A stretch of 64,000 bases of DNA from assembly GCA_963676355.1 (NCBI GenBank), contig OY781093.1, positions 3,472,001-3,536,000 on the forward strand. Direction: 5' to 3'. The notes beneath the pieces were generated by a model. That model made no database searches. It was not told the DNA's origin and worked only from the letters and a program-made list of their open reading frames with translations. Source of the stretch: JAGLOK01 sp963676355 (lineage in GTDB: Bacteria > Bacillota > Clostridia > Christensenellales > UMGS416). The position numbers and the translations under genes were made by a program. Of this stretch, positions 38,472 through 46,954 are shown one piece after another (positions within the stretch are counted from its first letter, which is position 1; each line of letters starts with the position of its first letter).

Positions 38472-39443
38472 TTAATTTGCATAAACAAAATCCTTAACAG
38501 CATCCACATCTGTATCCCTGCTGTAAACTACAAATTGCATAGAGCCTTCTTTTTCCACTTGAATGTCAATCGGAATGTGCAAATAGTCATGCCCACCTTC
38601 AATACAATAGAGCGCAAGCTCTGCAATATCTTCCCATTGTCTTTCCTTTATGTTTGTATCAAAGGTCTCTGAAATTGACTTTGCAATTTCACTTGCCCGT
38701 TTTTCATCCACTTCAGCTAAGCTCACAGCATTTATCAGCGCATCAATTATCTCTTCATGACGCGACCTAAATCTTTCCTCTTCATCTATAAGAGGATTTT
38801 CCTCATCCAGTCCATTGTATGTATCCATGAAATAGCCCGAAATCTGCACGCCGTTTAAAACCTGCATTCCTTCGCTTTTAATCTCATGCCAAACGTATCC
38901 TAAAATATCTTCCACTGTTTGTGACATTTCATTAACAGACAGATCTTTAACATCAATCTTAAGCCCGCCAAGCCTGTCTACAATAGAGTTAACTCCATCC
39001 ATGTTCATTATAACCCAGCCATCGATATCCACATTAAATCTTGCTTTAAATGTGTTCATCAAAACATCAGCTCCATATTGAGCATATACAAACTGCAGCT
39101 GTGTTTCTTCAGCGCCTCCATCTTCAAGCACAGGTTTCACTTTAAGATTATATGGAAAGGTGGTAAATCTTACTTCCTGCATATCAGGATCAAGCGTTAT
39201 AAGAATGTGCGTCAATGCGTAGTTTTGTATATTCTCGTCTGAAAAGTCACCATTCATAGATCCCATAAGCAAGATGTTTTTAAGCTCGCCCGAAAAAGGA
39301 TTTTCGCTTTCTGCTTCCTGAGCCTTTTTTGTATCCGTATTTTGAGATTGTATGTTTTCTTCTTGTTTTTTTGCACATCCTGTCATCAGTGAAAATGCAA
39401 TCATAAGTGTTATTAATATATATATTGCTTTTTTAAGCATCAA
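38472..39443 (-). CDS. LCP (LytR-CpsA-Psr)-like lipoprotein with degenerate active site
   Basis: A 323-residue lipoprotein: the signal peptide ends in the lipobox LMTGC, lipidated Cys23. The fold follows the LCP family (LKNILLMGSMNGDF, ITLDPDMQEVRFTTFPYNL, VNSIVDRLGGLKIDV, GMQVLNGVQISGYF). Residues needed by catalytic LCP proteins are missing: the Asp of the SDTM-type motif is replaced in NYALTHI (74-80), the PRDT Arg is lost in FPYNL (96-100) and the RxxRQ motif is altered. It may be a binding or regulatory protein and not a wall-polymer ligase. A canonical LCP protein is encoded at 48065-49420. Confidence 0.85.
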   Translation of the reverse strand: MMLKKAIYILITLMIAFSLMTGCAKKQEENIQSQNTDTKKAQEAESENPFSGELKNILLMGSMNGDFSDENIQNYALTHILITLDPDMQEVRFTTFPYNLKVKPVLEDGGAEETQLQFVYAQYGADVLMNTFKARFNVDIDGWVIMNMDGVNSIVDRLGGLKIDVKDLSVNEMSQTVEDILGYVWHEIKSEGMQVLNGVQISGYFMDTYNGLDEENPLIDEEERFRSRHEEIIDALINAVSLAEVDEKRASEIAKSISETFDTNIKERQWEDIAELALYCIEGGHDYLHIPIDIQVEKEGSMQFVVYSRDTDVDAVKDFVYAN

Positions 39444-39479
39444 AAACCTCCACAGCTTTTTTCGGCTATATTATATCAT

Positions 39480-39507
39480 AATAAAAGAAAAGCGCCAGAA
39501 GGCGCTT
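39480..39507 (-). terminator. Terminator of ald
   Basis: On the minus strand AAGCGCC-TTCT-GGCGCTT is followed by a T-rich run, 33 bases beyond the ald stop. Confidence 0.85.
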
Positions 39508-39540
39508 AAAAATAGAAGAGTATAACAATTAATTATCCCC

Positions 39541-40662
39541 TTAGGCGTTTAAAGCCGTTTCGGGTAAGATGAACTCTTTGTCCATAGCTTTTGCCACAGC
39601 TTCATAGGTGATATGCCCACCGTATGTATTAAGCCCGAGCATAAGCGGTTTTGACTCTACAAGTGCTCTTTTTACGCCTTTGTTCGCTATCTGTAAAAGA
39701 TAGGGCAGCGTAACACCTGTAAGCGCCCATGTGGAGGTGTGCGGCACAGCGCCAGGCATATTTGCCACACTGTAGTGCACCACTCCGTGCTTTGTATATG
39801 CAGGATTATCATGTGTTGTAATCCTATCAATCGTTTCAACTGTTCCGCCCTGATCGATTGCAACATCGACAATAACAGAGCCTTTTTTCATGCCGCGAAC
39901 CATATCTTCGCTCACCGTCTTTGGTGCTTTAGCCCCAGGAACAAGAACTGCTCCCACAAGAACATCCGCTCTTGAAACCAAATTGCCAAGAGTATAATAG
40001 CTTGACATCACAGTGTTTATTCTGCCATTAAAGAATCTGTCAAGCTCAGCAAGCTTTCTTTGATTAATATCAAGCACAGTAACATTTGCGCCCATGCCCA
40101 CAGCAATCTTTGCCGCATTTGAGCCCACAATTCCTCCGCCAACTATAACAACGTGCGCAGGCTCCACTCCCGGGACTCCTCCCAGAAGCATTCCGCTTCC
40201 GCCATAATATGCTTGCTGAAGCGTTGCCGCCACCTGTACAGACATTCTGCCGGCCACTTCACTCATCGGTATCAAAAGCGGCAGTGCTCCGTCTTGAAGC
40301 TGTACTGTTTCATAAGCGATTCCGGTTACCTTCTTTTTCAAAAGAGCTTCGGTAAGCGGTTTATTAGGTGCGAGGTGCAGATAAGTAAAAAGCGCCTGCC
40401 CCTCTTTGAATAAATCATATTCCTCAGGCAAAGGCTCTTTCACTTTGACTATGATGTCAGCTTTTTTAAAAACATCAGATGCGCAATCTATTATCTTTGC
40501 GCCTTCTCCGATGTATTCCTCATCCGAAATGCCGCTTCCAACTCCGGCACTCTTTTGCACTAAAACATCATGACCATACGTTATAAGCGAATGTACACCT
40601 GCAGGTGTAATCGCCACCCTGTTTTCATTGTTTTTAACCTCTTTTGGCACGCCGATTATCAT
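39541..40662 (-). CDS. ald: Alanine dehydrogenase
   Basis: NAD-dependent interconversion of alanine with pyruvate and ammonia. The sequence IGVPKEVKNNENRVAITPAGV at the N-terminus and the NAD-binding VVIVGGGIVGSNAAKIAVGMGANV segment are diagnostic. I place the start at the ATG at 40662 (MIIGVPKE), since an AGG-type ribosome site lies 7 bases upstream and the length becomes 373 residues, as expected. It follows an Lrp-type regulator after 43 bases on the same strand, which probably senses alanine or another amino acid. Confidence 0.96.
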   Translation of the reverse strand: MIIGVPKEVKNNENRVAITPAGVHSLITYGHDVLVQKSAGVGSGISDEEYIGEGAKIIDCASDVFKKADIIVKVKEPLPEEYDLFKEGQALFTYLHLAPNKPLTEALLKKKVTGIAYETVQLQDGALPLLIPMSEVAGRMSVQVAATLQQAYYGGSGMLLGGVPGVEPAHVVIVGGGIVGSNAAKIAVGMGANVTVLDINQRKLAELDRFFNGRINTVMSSYYTLGNLVSRADVLVGAVLVPGAKAPKTVSEDMVRGMKKGSVIVDVAIDQGGTVETIDRITTHDNPAYTKHGVVHYSVANMPGAVPHTSTWALTGVTLPYLLQIANKGVKRALVESKPLMLGLNTYGGHITYEAVAKAMDKEFILPETALNA

Positions 40663-40705
40663 TTTCATACCTCGCAAACAATATTTCCCGACGCCACACT
40701 GCGTC

Positions 40706-41149
40706 TTAAGGGCTTATAGAATATCGCTCTTTAAATGTTTTGAGCATCACGATGGTTCTGGTTCTTGCAAACTCATGCAAGTTTCTAAGCTTTGTTAAAA
40801 GCTGTTCCAGCGTAGCAGTGTTTTTGGTTGAAATCCTAATCATAAAGTCATAGTCACCAGCAACATAAAAACATGAAAGTATTTCTTTTTCCTTTTCCAA
40901 AAGGTCCAGAAACTTCGTTGCGGGCTTTGTTCCTCTAAGCGTTACAAACAATATAGCCTCAAGCTCGTTTCCTGTGAGCTTCGGATCTAATATTGTAGTA
41001 AACTGCTTTATGACACCACCGTCCACCATTTTCTTTATTCTGTCGGCTACTGCCGGCGGGGATAAATTTACCTTCTTGCTGATGTCGCTTACCGGAGTTC
41101 TTGCATTTTCCTGAAGAATGTTAATAATCTCTACATCAATTGCATCCAT
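40706..41149 (-). CDS. Lrp/AsnC family transcriptional regulator
   Basis: A 147-residue feast/famine regulator. The N-terminal HTH (IEIINILQENARTPVSDISKKVNLSPPAVADRIKKM) is followed by the RAM ligand domain (FVTLRGTKPATKFLDLLEKEKEILSCFYVAGDYDFMIRI). It sits directly upstream of ald in the same orientation, an arrangement known from AldR-type control, so alanine dehydrogenase is its most likely target. Confidence 0.94.
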   Translation of the reverse strand: MDAIDVEIINILQENARTPVSDISKKVNLSPPAVADRIKKMVDGGVIKQFTTILDPKLTGNELEAILFVTLRGTKPATKFLDLLEKEKEILSCFYVAGDYDFMIRISTKNTATLEQLLTKLRNLHEFARTRTIVMLKTFKERYSISP

Positions 41150-41342
41150 ATAGTTTATCCTTAAGTTTATTTTATCATATACACAATATTATACCGTATT
41201 CCAATGTATTTTCCTAGTATAATAAGCCAACTTATCATTTTCCCTTTTTAAAATTAATCATAATCGCTTCCAGTAAATAATAAAGTATTTCGCTGGATAA
41301 AATTGTGTAATATAATAAAACAAAAATCACAAGGAGTACACT

Positions 41343-42302
41343 ATGCCACTAATAGACAAACCCCTTTCTGAACTTAAAACTTATATGGGCATCGGCAAAA
41401 TTCCAGACGATTTTGATTCATTTTGGGACAATGCAATAGATGAAATGAAGCGCACAGATTCCAACGTGGAATTAATCCCTGCAGGAATAGAAACCCCTTT
41501 TGCTGAATGTTATGATTTATATTTTACAGGTGTAGGCGGGGCGCGTGTATATGCAAAGTTTATAAAACCAAAAAATATAGAAAAACCTTGTCCTGCAGTT
41601 TTGCAATTTCACGGATATACAGGAAATAGCGGCGACTGGTATGACAAGCTTCCATATGCCGCATCAGGATATTGCATCGCAGCTCTTGACTGTCGCGGAC
41701 AAGGCGGAAAGTCTGAAGATGTAGGCGGCGTAAAAGGCAACACTCACAACGGTCACATCATTCGCGGAGTCGAAGATGGTCCTGAAAAGCTACTCTTCCG
41801 TTCGATATTCCTCGATACAGCCCAGCTTGCAAATATAATTATGGACATGGATTTTGTTGACGAGCAAAGAGTCGGTTGCTTTGGAGGTTCTCAAGGCGGT
41901 GCATTAACTATAGCATGCGCAAGCCTTGAGCCAAGAATAAAGCGTGCAGCACCCGTCTTTCCTTTCCTTTGCGATTATCAAAGAGTGTGGGAGATGGACT
42001 TGGATGTAGCAGCCTATGCCGAAATTCGAGATTGGTTCAGAAAATACGATCCTACGCACGAGAAAAAAGATGAGTTTTTTAACACATTAAGTTATATAGA
42101 TTTGCAACACTTGTCAAAAAGAATAAAAGGCGAAGTTCTTATGACCACAGGTCTTATGGACACAATATGTCCGCCTTCATCTCAGTTTGCAGCCTATAAC
42201 AAGATGACGTGCAAAAAGAATGTGATTATATATCCGGACTTCGGACATGAGCATCTCCCCGGTTCAAACGATAAAACTTTTGAATTTATGATGGGATTAT
42301 AA
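41343..42302 (+). CDS. Acetyl xylan esterase / cephalosporin-C deacetylase family (CE7)
   Basis: A 319-residue alpha/beta hydrolase of carbohydrate esterase family 7, which removes acetyl groups from xylo-oligosaccharides. The N-terminus MPLIDKPLSELKTYMG is typical. The nucleophile elbow is GGSQGG, the conserved ALDCRGQGG loop is present, and the catalytic Asp and His fall in MDTICPPSSQ and FGHEHLPG. There is no signal peptide, so it acts on imported oligosaccharides. AAGGAG precedes the ATG. A TATAAT-type -10 is visible near 41311. Confidence 0.94.
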   Translation: MPLIDKPLSELKTYMGIGKIPDDFDSFWDNAIDEMKRTDSNVELIPAGIETPFAECYDLYFTGVGGARVYAKFIKPKNIEKPCPAVLQFHGYTGNSGDWYDKLPYAASGYCIAALDCRGQGGKSEDVGGVKGNTHNGHIIRGVEDGPEKLLFRSIFLDTAQLANIIMDMDFVDEQRVGCFGGSQGGALTIACASLEPRIKRAAPVFPFLCDYQRVWEMDLDVAAYAEIRDWFRKYDPTHEKKDEFFNTLSYIDLQHLSKRIKGEVLMTTGLMDTICPPSSQFAAYNKMTCKKNVIIYPDFGHEHLPGSNDKTFEFMMGL

Positions 42303-42313
42303 AATTCTATTAA

Positions 42314-42347
42314 AGGATGCGCGTTTTTAGTGCATCTTTTTTATTTT
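42314..42347 (+). terminator. Terminator of the CE7 esterase gene
   Basis: GATGCGC-GTTTTTA-GTGCATC (one wobble pair) is followed by a TTTTTTATTTT run. Confidence 0.8.
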
Positions 42348-42438
42348 ACAAAAAAGTACTTTACTTTAACATTATTAAAGTGTATATTTAATTATATTAA
42401 AATTGTATTTAAAGTATATTCGAACAAAGGAGACATCA

Positions 42439-42741
42439 ATGGACAGCTTATTTCCAGAATGGATTAGAAATTTAGAAGATGAAGAGCTATCATTTATAAA
42501 AAAATTCGTCTTATCCTCCGGCTCCCTAAAGGAAATATCAAAGCTCTATGGTGTCACCTACCCAACAGTTAGGCTAAGACTGGATAAGATTATCCAGAAG
42601 ATTCACCTATATGACAAAGAGCAAAAAGAACCCTTTATCTCTTTAGTTAAAAATCTTGCGATTAACGAAAAGATAGAGTTGGATACAGCAAAACTGCTAA
42701 TAAACGAATATAAAAAAAATGTGAAGGAGAATTCCAAATGA
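42439..42741 (+). CDS. DUF2089-type putative regulator
   Basis: A 100-residue protein beginning MDSLFPEWIRNLEDEELSFIKKFVLSSGSLKEISKLYGVTYPTVRLRLDKII. The SLKEISKLYGVTYPTVRLRLD segment is a helix-turn-helix of the kind seen in DUF2089 proteins, which usually also carry a zinc ribbon; that part is absent here. The start at 42439 has an AAAGGAG ribosome site; an in-frame codon at 42403 lacks one. It overlaps the next membrane gene by four bases, so it probably regulates or partners with it. Confidence 0.85.
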   Translation: MDSLFPEWIRNLEDEELSFIKKFVLSSGSLKEISKLYGVTYPTVRLRLDKIIQKIHLYDKEQKEPFISLVKNLAINEKIELDTAKLLINEYKKNVKENSK

Positions 42742-43001
42742 TTTTTGTAATTGTAACATTAATTCTACTGTGTATAGCACAAATATTTTTATCAACAAGA
42801 AATAATAAGTTTTGGGGCTTACTTATGCCTGGGCTAAATATCATTTTACTCATAGTAATGTTAATCACAAAAGCGCCTAAAACCGCTTTGGTTTCAGCTC
42901 TTATTCTTACCGTATTTCTTGCTATTTACTTTGTTTGCAGAAATAGAATAAAAAAAGCGAAAATAAGCGATATTTCCAGAATGAAGATAAATGATTTATA
43001 A
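42738..43001 (+). CDS. Small membrane protein paired with the DUF2089 regulator
   Basis: An 87-residue protein with three hydrophobic segments (FVIVTLILLCIAQIF, FWGLLMPGLNIILLIVML, ALVSALILTVFLAIYFV) and a basic C-terminal tail. The family is not recognised. The ATGA overlap with the upstream gene indicates translational coupling. Pairs of a small cytoplasmic HTH protein and a small membrane protein are common in Clostridia, and their function is largely unknown. Confidence 0.78.
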   Translation: MIFVIVTLILLCIAQIFLSTRNNKFWGLLMPGLNIILLIVMLITKAPKTALVSALILTVFLAIYFVCRNRIKKAKISDISRMKINDL

Positions 43002-43016
43002 CCGCGTTGCATATCA

Positions 43017-43053
43017 AAAAGCAGGGAATCAAATACTTCAATTCCCTGCTTTC
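43017..43053. terminator. Bidirectional terminator
   Basis: AAAGCAGGGAAT and ATTCCCTGCTTT form a 12-bp stem around an 11-base loop, with a T-tract on the minus-strand side. It ends the sugar transporter gene and the convergent DUF2089 operon. Confidence 0.85.
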
Positions 43054-43070
43054 ATATTTAAAACTATTTT

Positions 43071-44513
43071 TTAAAGCAGCGTGCCTTTCCAGCCTTCCAC
43101 TTCTTTAGCCAAAGATTCATCCACATCTTCACCGCTTCTTTTTGTATCCAGATACCTTCTCAACTTGTCATAGATTTCATTGTCTAATGGCATGGTTTTT
43201 GCTATGTATGCGCCAATTACAAGCAGCACCGCAGGCACAATAGCAAGTATCAGGCGAATGGTCAGTATCGCGCTGTCAGGCTGTACTATGCCCTCACCTT
43301 CTTTAAATCCAGCTGTGCCCAAGCCCACCATCACAAGCGCAATAGCTCCAGCGGAGCAAGCCTTTCGGATAAGCGTTTGAACGCCTGAAAAGCGTCCCTC
43401 TGCTCTTTTTTCAAAATACAGCTCGCCCACATCGGTAACATCCGAAAATATCGAAAACACCATCACAACAGGCATGGCTAATGCAACTCCCATAAACGCC
43501 GCCAATACAAACATCACTGCGATGGGCATTTCAGGTTTTATAAACAGTGTGCATACTGCAAAGAACGCCCAAAGCAAGCTGCCTAGCGCAAAGCTAAACT
43601 TTTTGCTTGTTTTGTTGGCAATAAATACAGCCAACGGTATCGAACAAATTTCAACCAATATCAAAACACCCAATAGATACTCCGCTACATCCTGCCTGCC
43701 GAGATAGTATGTCATGAAGTAAATAAATAATGTGGTAATCACATCAAGCGCTAAGAAAGAGCAAAGGTACATATATACAAGCTTTCTGAAAGATTTAACT
43801 TTAAGTGTTTCTATCAGTTCTTTAAATATATTGCCTTTGCGTTTTGGTTCATGCATATAAGATTCGCGCTCTTTTGTTTTCAGGAAAGTTCCTATCCAAG
43901 GAAGCGCGAAAAAAGCTCCGAACACCAGTGCCATCACCATATAGCCTACTCGTATATTATCAAAAGATTCCCAAATCACCTTAGGTGCAATAGCACAGAC
44001 CAGAGATGCCCCGAGCGAAAAACCCATTCGTATTCCCGATACGGAAGAGCGCTCGCTATAGTCATCGGTAAGCTCCGGCATCATCGCCTGATAGGGAACC
44101 ATGACCATTGTATTTACAGTGCAGAAGAAGATATATGCAGTAAGTGCGAAGATAGCCCTCAAAGTCTGGCTTGAAAAGTCCGCAGGAAACCATAGAAGAA
44201 AAAACGAAACAAAAATAAAAGGAATACCAATTAAAAAGTACGGCCTTCTTCTTCCCCATTTACTTCTCGTATTGTCGGATATTCTACCCATCAAAGGGTC
44301 ACTTATAGCATCCCATACCTTGGAAATCGGGATAACCGCAGCCACCCATAAAGGCGATATTTTCAATACAGAAGTCAAGAAAAATGCATAGTAAAAGTTT
44401 ATGATGTTAAAAGCGCCGCCGCCATATATGTCGGCTACCGCGAACCAGAGCTTAGTCGAAAGTTTGAGTTTTCCAGATTGCTTGTTTGCTCCCTTGAGAG
44501 TTTCTTGACTCAT
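43071..44513 (-). CDS. GPH family sugar:cation symporter (MelB-like MFS transporter)
   Basis: A 480-residue transporter with twelve predicted membrane segments. The family hallmark WDAISDPLMGRISDNTRSKWGRRRPYFLIG near residue 66 is present. GPH proteins import glycosides, pentosides or hexuronides with Na+ or H+. The nearby CE7 esterase is consistent with uptake of (acetylated) xylo-oligosaccharides, but no glycosidase is adjacent, so the substrate is an inference. An AGGGGGAG ribosome site precedes the ATG. Two 10-bp direct repeats lie upstream. Confidence 0.93.
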   Translation of the reverse strand: MSQETLKGANKQSGKLKLSTKLWFAVADIYGGGAFNIINFYYAFFLTSVLKISPLWVAAVIPISKVWDAISDPLMGRISDNTRSKWGRRRPYFLIGIPFIFVSFFLLWFPADFSSQTLRAIFALTAYIFFCTVNTMVMVPYQAMMPELTDDYSERSSVSGIRMGFSLGASLVCAIAPKVIWESFDNIRVGYMVMALVFGAFFALPWIGTFLKTKERESYMHEPKRKGNIFKELIETLKVKSFRKLVYMYLCSFLALDVITTLFIYFMTYYLGRQDVAEYLLGVLILVEICSIPLAVFIANKTSKKFSFALGSLLWAFFAVCTLFIKPEMPIAVMFVLAAFMGVALAMPVVMVFSIFSDVTDVGELYFEKRAEGRFSGVQTLIRKACSAGAIALVMVGLGTAGFKEGEGIVQPDSAILTIRLILAIVPAVLLVIGAYIAKTMPLDNEIYDKLRRYLDTKRSGEDVDESLAKEVEGWKGTLL

Positions 44514-44584
44514 ATTTTGCTCCCCCTGAAATTTGTGACTTATTTCAATAATATCATCAGTATGTATTATTTAGAAGGAAAACA

Positions 44585-44604
44585 TTTGGCATACTTTGGC
44601 ATAC
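44585..44604. repeat. Tandem 10-bp direct repeat upstream of the sugar transporter
   Basis: TTTGGCATAC occurs twice, head to tail without a gap. The unit equals one helical turn, so two regulator subunits could bind one face of the DNA. It lies 72-91 bases before the transporter start codon, in the divergent gap shared with the XRE regulator. Confidence 0.8.
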
Positions 44605-44635
44605 ATGTTTTTTTGTTGCTTGACATCCCAGCTTA

Positions 44636-44665
44636 TGTATAGTACGCTTTACATATTGTATAGTA
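44636..44665 (+). promoter_or_regulatory. Direct repeats TGTATAGTA before the XRE regulator gene
   Basis: TGTATAGTA at 44636-44644 is repeated exactly at 44657-44665, 21 bases apart, about two helical turns. A TTGACA element lies at 44620-44625 and -10-like sequences overlap the repeats. This looks like an autoregulatory site of the following gene. Confidence 0.6.
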
Positions 44666-44690
44666 TGATTTGCATTGCAGGAGGTCGCAT

Positions 44691-44924
44691 ATGCCCCTTA
44701 TAAACAACTTAAGAAGATTGCGCTTTGAAGCAGGAGAGATGTCTCAGCAAACGCTCGCTGAAAAAGCAGGTGTCACAAGAATGACGATATACTCCATTGA
44801 AAAAGGCAAATATGTCCCTTCGACACTGCTCGCGCTTAAAATCGCGCATATATTCAAAAAACCCATTGAAGAAATCTTTTCTCTGGATCAATCAGAAATG
44901 AAGGAGCTTGAAAAAAATGAATAA
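44691..44924 (+). CDS. XRE family HTH regulator
   Basis: A 77-residue Cro/CI-type DNA-binding protein: NNLRRLRFEAGEMSQQTLAEKAGVTRMTIYSIEKGKYVPSTLLALKIAHIFKKPIEEIF. The recognition helix is in GVTRMTIYSIE. AGGAGG stands 9 bases before the ATG at 44691, so a longer frame from 44670 is unlikely. Its last codons overlap the start of the membrane protein gene by eight bases. Regulators of this size usually control the linked membrane protein and themselves. Confidence 0.92.
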   Translation: MPLINNLRRLRFEAGEMSQQTLAEKAGVTRMTIYSIEKGKYVPSTLLALKIAHIFKKPIEEIFSLDQSEMKELEKNE

Positions 44925-45804
44925 AACAACTTCTGCAACAAATAAACAAAACGTTCTTTTTAAACTTTCATATGCATCCTATATCATCGCAATCACTTCG
45001 TTTATTAGCCTTTCGCTATCACTTTTATGGTTTTACAACAATCTTAGCCAGACAAACCTAGGCCCCGAGTGGTTAGCTGTTTTTTCTGCCGCATCCATAC
45101 TCATTTTGGCGCTGTGTCATATAGTATTGTTATGGTTTTTGTGGGCAAGAGCCAAATCAGATGAAAATCCCAGCATAATACGCTCGGCTTCTATTTCATT
45201 TGGCTGTGTCTCCTTGATATCATTGGCAGTCATGGCAATAGCACTCAGTGACATTGGCAATCAAACAGAAAGAGGCCTATCATCTTCAAGCGAATGGATG
45301 TTAATTTTAATAAGTATTATATTTACACTATTATTCATATTGTTTAGCGCTTTCGAAATTATTAAGTTGCGTAAAAAACAAAGCTTTCTTGGCAACAGAA
45401 ACGATGACGTTTTATTCATCACGATAAACGAAGTGGGAATGATATGCGCACTTATGTCTGTATTAGCTGTTGTGTTCGGATTTATTGTGCCTGTGCTTGA
45501 CGGCTACAGAAATAGCATTCTAGTGATATTTACTGCTATCGCGTTTTTCCCATGGGGACTTATGCTTATTGGATGGTTTGTGACAAGGCAGAAAAAAGTG
45601 TCCTCTTGGTGGGATGAAAAGCAAATGCTCGACATGGGGCGTTCTGCTTTTTGGGGACTTATCGGCGTTGTTTCACTCTCTGCGGTTTTATATGCCGCAG
45701 GTCTTGTATTTCCCGAGTTTGACGCTTCCCTCTTGTGGTTTCCTGCTGTTATAATATCGGCTGTAGCGGTTTTTTCCACATTCAATGTGGTATATTCACG
45801 GTAG
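44917..45804 (+). CDS. Multi-pass membrane protein, unknown function
   Basis: A 295-residue protein with about eight hydrophobic segments and no recognised domain. The charged loop IKLRKKQSFLGNRNDD lies between segments four and five. The start at 44917 has an AAGGAG ribosome site inside the XRE gene; translation is therefore coupled to it. A diverged fragment of the central part of this gene is found again at 47095-47283. The paired regulator suggests a stress or envelope function, but nothing in the sequence fixes it. Confidence 0.82.
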   Translation: MNKTTSATNKQNVLFKLSYASYIIAITSFISLSLSLLWFYNNLSQTNLGPEWLAVFSAASILILALCHIVLLWFLWARAKSDENPSIIRSASISFGCVSLISLAVMAIALSDIGNQTERGLSSSSEWMLILISIIFTLLFILFSAFEIIKLRKKQSFLGNRNDDVLFITINEVGMICALMSVLAVVFGFIVPVLDGYRNSILVIFTAIAFFPWGLMLIGWFVTRQKKVSSWWDEKQMLDMGRSAFWGLIGVVSLSAVLYAAGLVFPEFDASLLWFPAVIISAVAVFSTFNVVYSR

Positions 45805-45846
45805 ACACAATTTCTTAAAAGCTGAATGTATTATTTAAAATAAAAA

Positions 45847-45879
45847 CTACATCCATCCATCAGGGGTGGATGTTTTTTT
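45847..45879 (+). terminator. Terminator of the XRE-membrane protein operon
   Basis: ACATCCA and TGGATGT form the stem around TCCATCAGGGG, followed by seven Ts. Confidence 0.85.
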
Positions 45880-45966
45880 CTTATAAACAAATAAAGTTCC
45901 CTGAACACCGTCTTATTTGACCTTTATGCTTTCGCCTACAAACCAGTAAACTATAGCTCACTTCAA

Positions 45967-46080
45967 CTATGCAATTAAATCCCACAATATCTTACCAAAA
46001 ATCAAAACAAGTACAAAAAGGAGCATCGGCTTTATAAACCTGTCTCCTTTATTTATTGCCATATGCGAACCTGTAATGTC
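45967..46080 (-). pseudogene. Duplicated 3' fragment of the TSUP permease gene
   Basis: This stretch matches the last 110 bases of the intact TSUP gene at 47305-47414 with only about six or seven differences. Its reading frame is still open on the minus strand: it encodes the C-terminal GSHMAINKGDRFIKPML to DLIA end and stops in TAG. No start or remaining gene body is present upstream of it. The rest of the 45805-46216 gap contains a terminator and no gene. Confidence 0.88.
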
Positions 46081-46216
46081 ACTCCAGCCATTAGTTTGAT
46101 TCCTACATAATCATCAAGTATCTTGTTTAAATCATCCCAATACAAGAATAATATATAAACTGCTATCATTGGAATTGCCTTATACTTTATTAATTACTTA
46201 TTGATAAACTATTCAT

Positions 46217-46954
46217 TTATCTTACAAACTTTCGCCATTTAGTCAGTTCAAATTTTCTGATGCAATCTTCTAGTGCTTCTTCAACGGTACATCTATTATT
46301 AGAGTCTAAGAGTTTACTTAAGTAAGACAATCTATCTTCAATACCTATTTGTATATCTTTATAATCAATAGTTATCTTTCCATGAGAAATTAAAATATTA
46401 TGATTTAATTCTTTAATTCTTTTAAGTGAATTAAAATGCTTTGTTACATTAGTCCAGCTTACAAATGGCAAAACATCAGTACCGTCATTCATAGTAATAT
46501 AAAGGTCGCCTATATGAATATAATTATCGTTAATGTAGATAATCATAGAACAATCAGAATGCCCTGGTGCATACTCAAATGTTAAATCGAAATCACCAAA
46601 AGTAATATTTGTATCATTGCTTAATATTTTAGTTGGTTTTAATAAATTTAAAGACTCTGGCATATATTTCTTTATTGTATCTACAGCGTGTATGTTTCCA
46701 TAAATTTCAGGAGTATCTAGTAATTGAATACCATCAATATGGTCAGGATGAAAGTGAGACGGAAATATTGCTTCAATATTATATTTACCATCAATATCTT
46801 TTAAAATTTGCTTCATTTGATGCTCATATCCTGCATCAATTAGAACAGCCTCGTTATCATTTATTAACATATAAATGTTGTTGCCAACACTATCCACTTT
46901 AATAGGGTCAAATTGAAAAACAAAAAAGTTTTTTTCTAATTCTATTTTTTTCAT
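46217..46954 (-). CDS. MBL-fold metallo-hydrolase
   Basis: A 245-residue metallo-beta-lactamase fold protein. The metal site FPSHFHPDHIDG (HxHxDH type) is near residue 98, the next His is in YAPGHSDCSMI, and the bridging Asp is in IHIGDLYI. The terminal His is in ILISHGKITIDY. Functions range from thioesterases to nucleases, and no sub-family is evident. The gene is clearly AT-richer than its neighbours and sits between two copies of a duplicated segment, so it may have been inserted with them. Confidence 0.87.
   Translation of the reverse strand: MKKIELEKNFFVFQFDPIKVDSVGNNIYMLINDNEAVLIDAGYEHQMKQILKDIDGKYNIEAIFPSHFHPDHIDGIQLLDTPEIYGNIHAVDTIKKYMPESLNLLKPTKILSNDTNITFGDFDLTFEYAPGHSDCSMIIYINDNYIHIGDLYITMNDGTDVLPFVSWTNVTKHFNSLKRIKELNHNILISHGKITIDYKDIQIGIEDRLSYLSKLLDSNNRCTVEEALEDCIRKFELTKWRKFVR

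Noticed and set aside
42403..42438. Upstream extension of the DUF2089-type gene
   Set aside because: The ribosome site AAAGGAG lies inside this extension and fits the ATG at 42439.
44581..44665. CRISPR-like repeat array in the transporter/XRE gap
   Set aside because: Only two copies each of a 9-bp and a 10-bp repeat exist, without spacers; they fit operator sites.
45971..46080. Insertion sequence ends
   Set aside because: The repeated 110 bases are TSUP coding sequence; no transposase or terminal inverted repeats are present.
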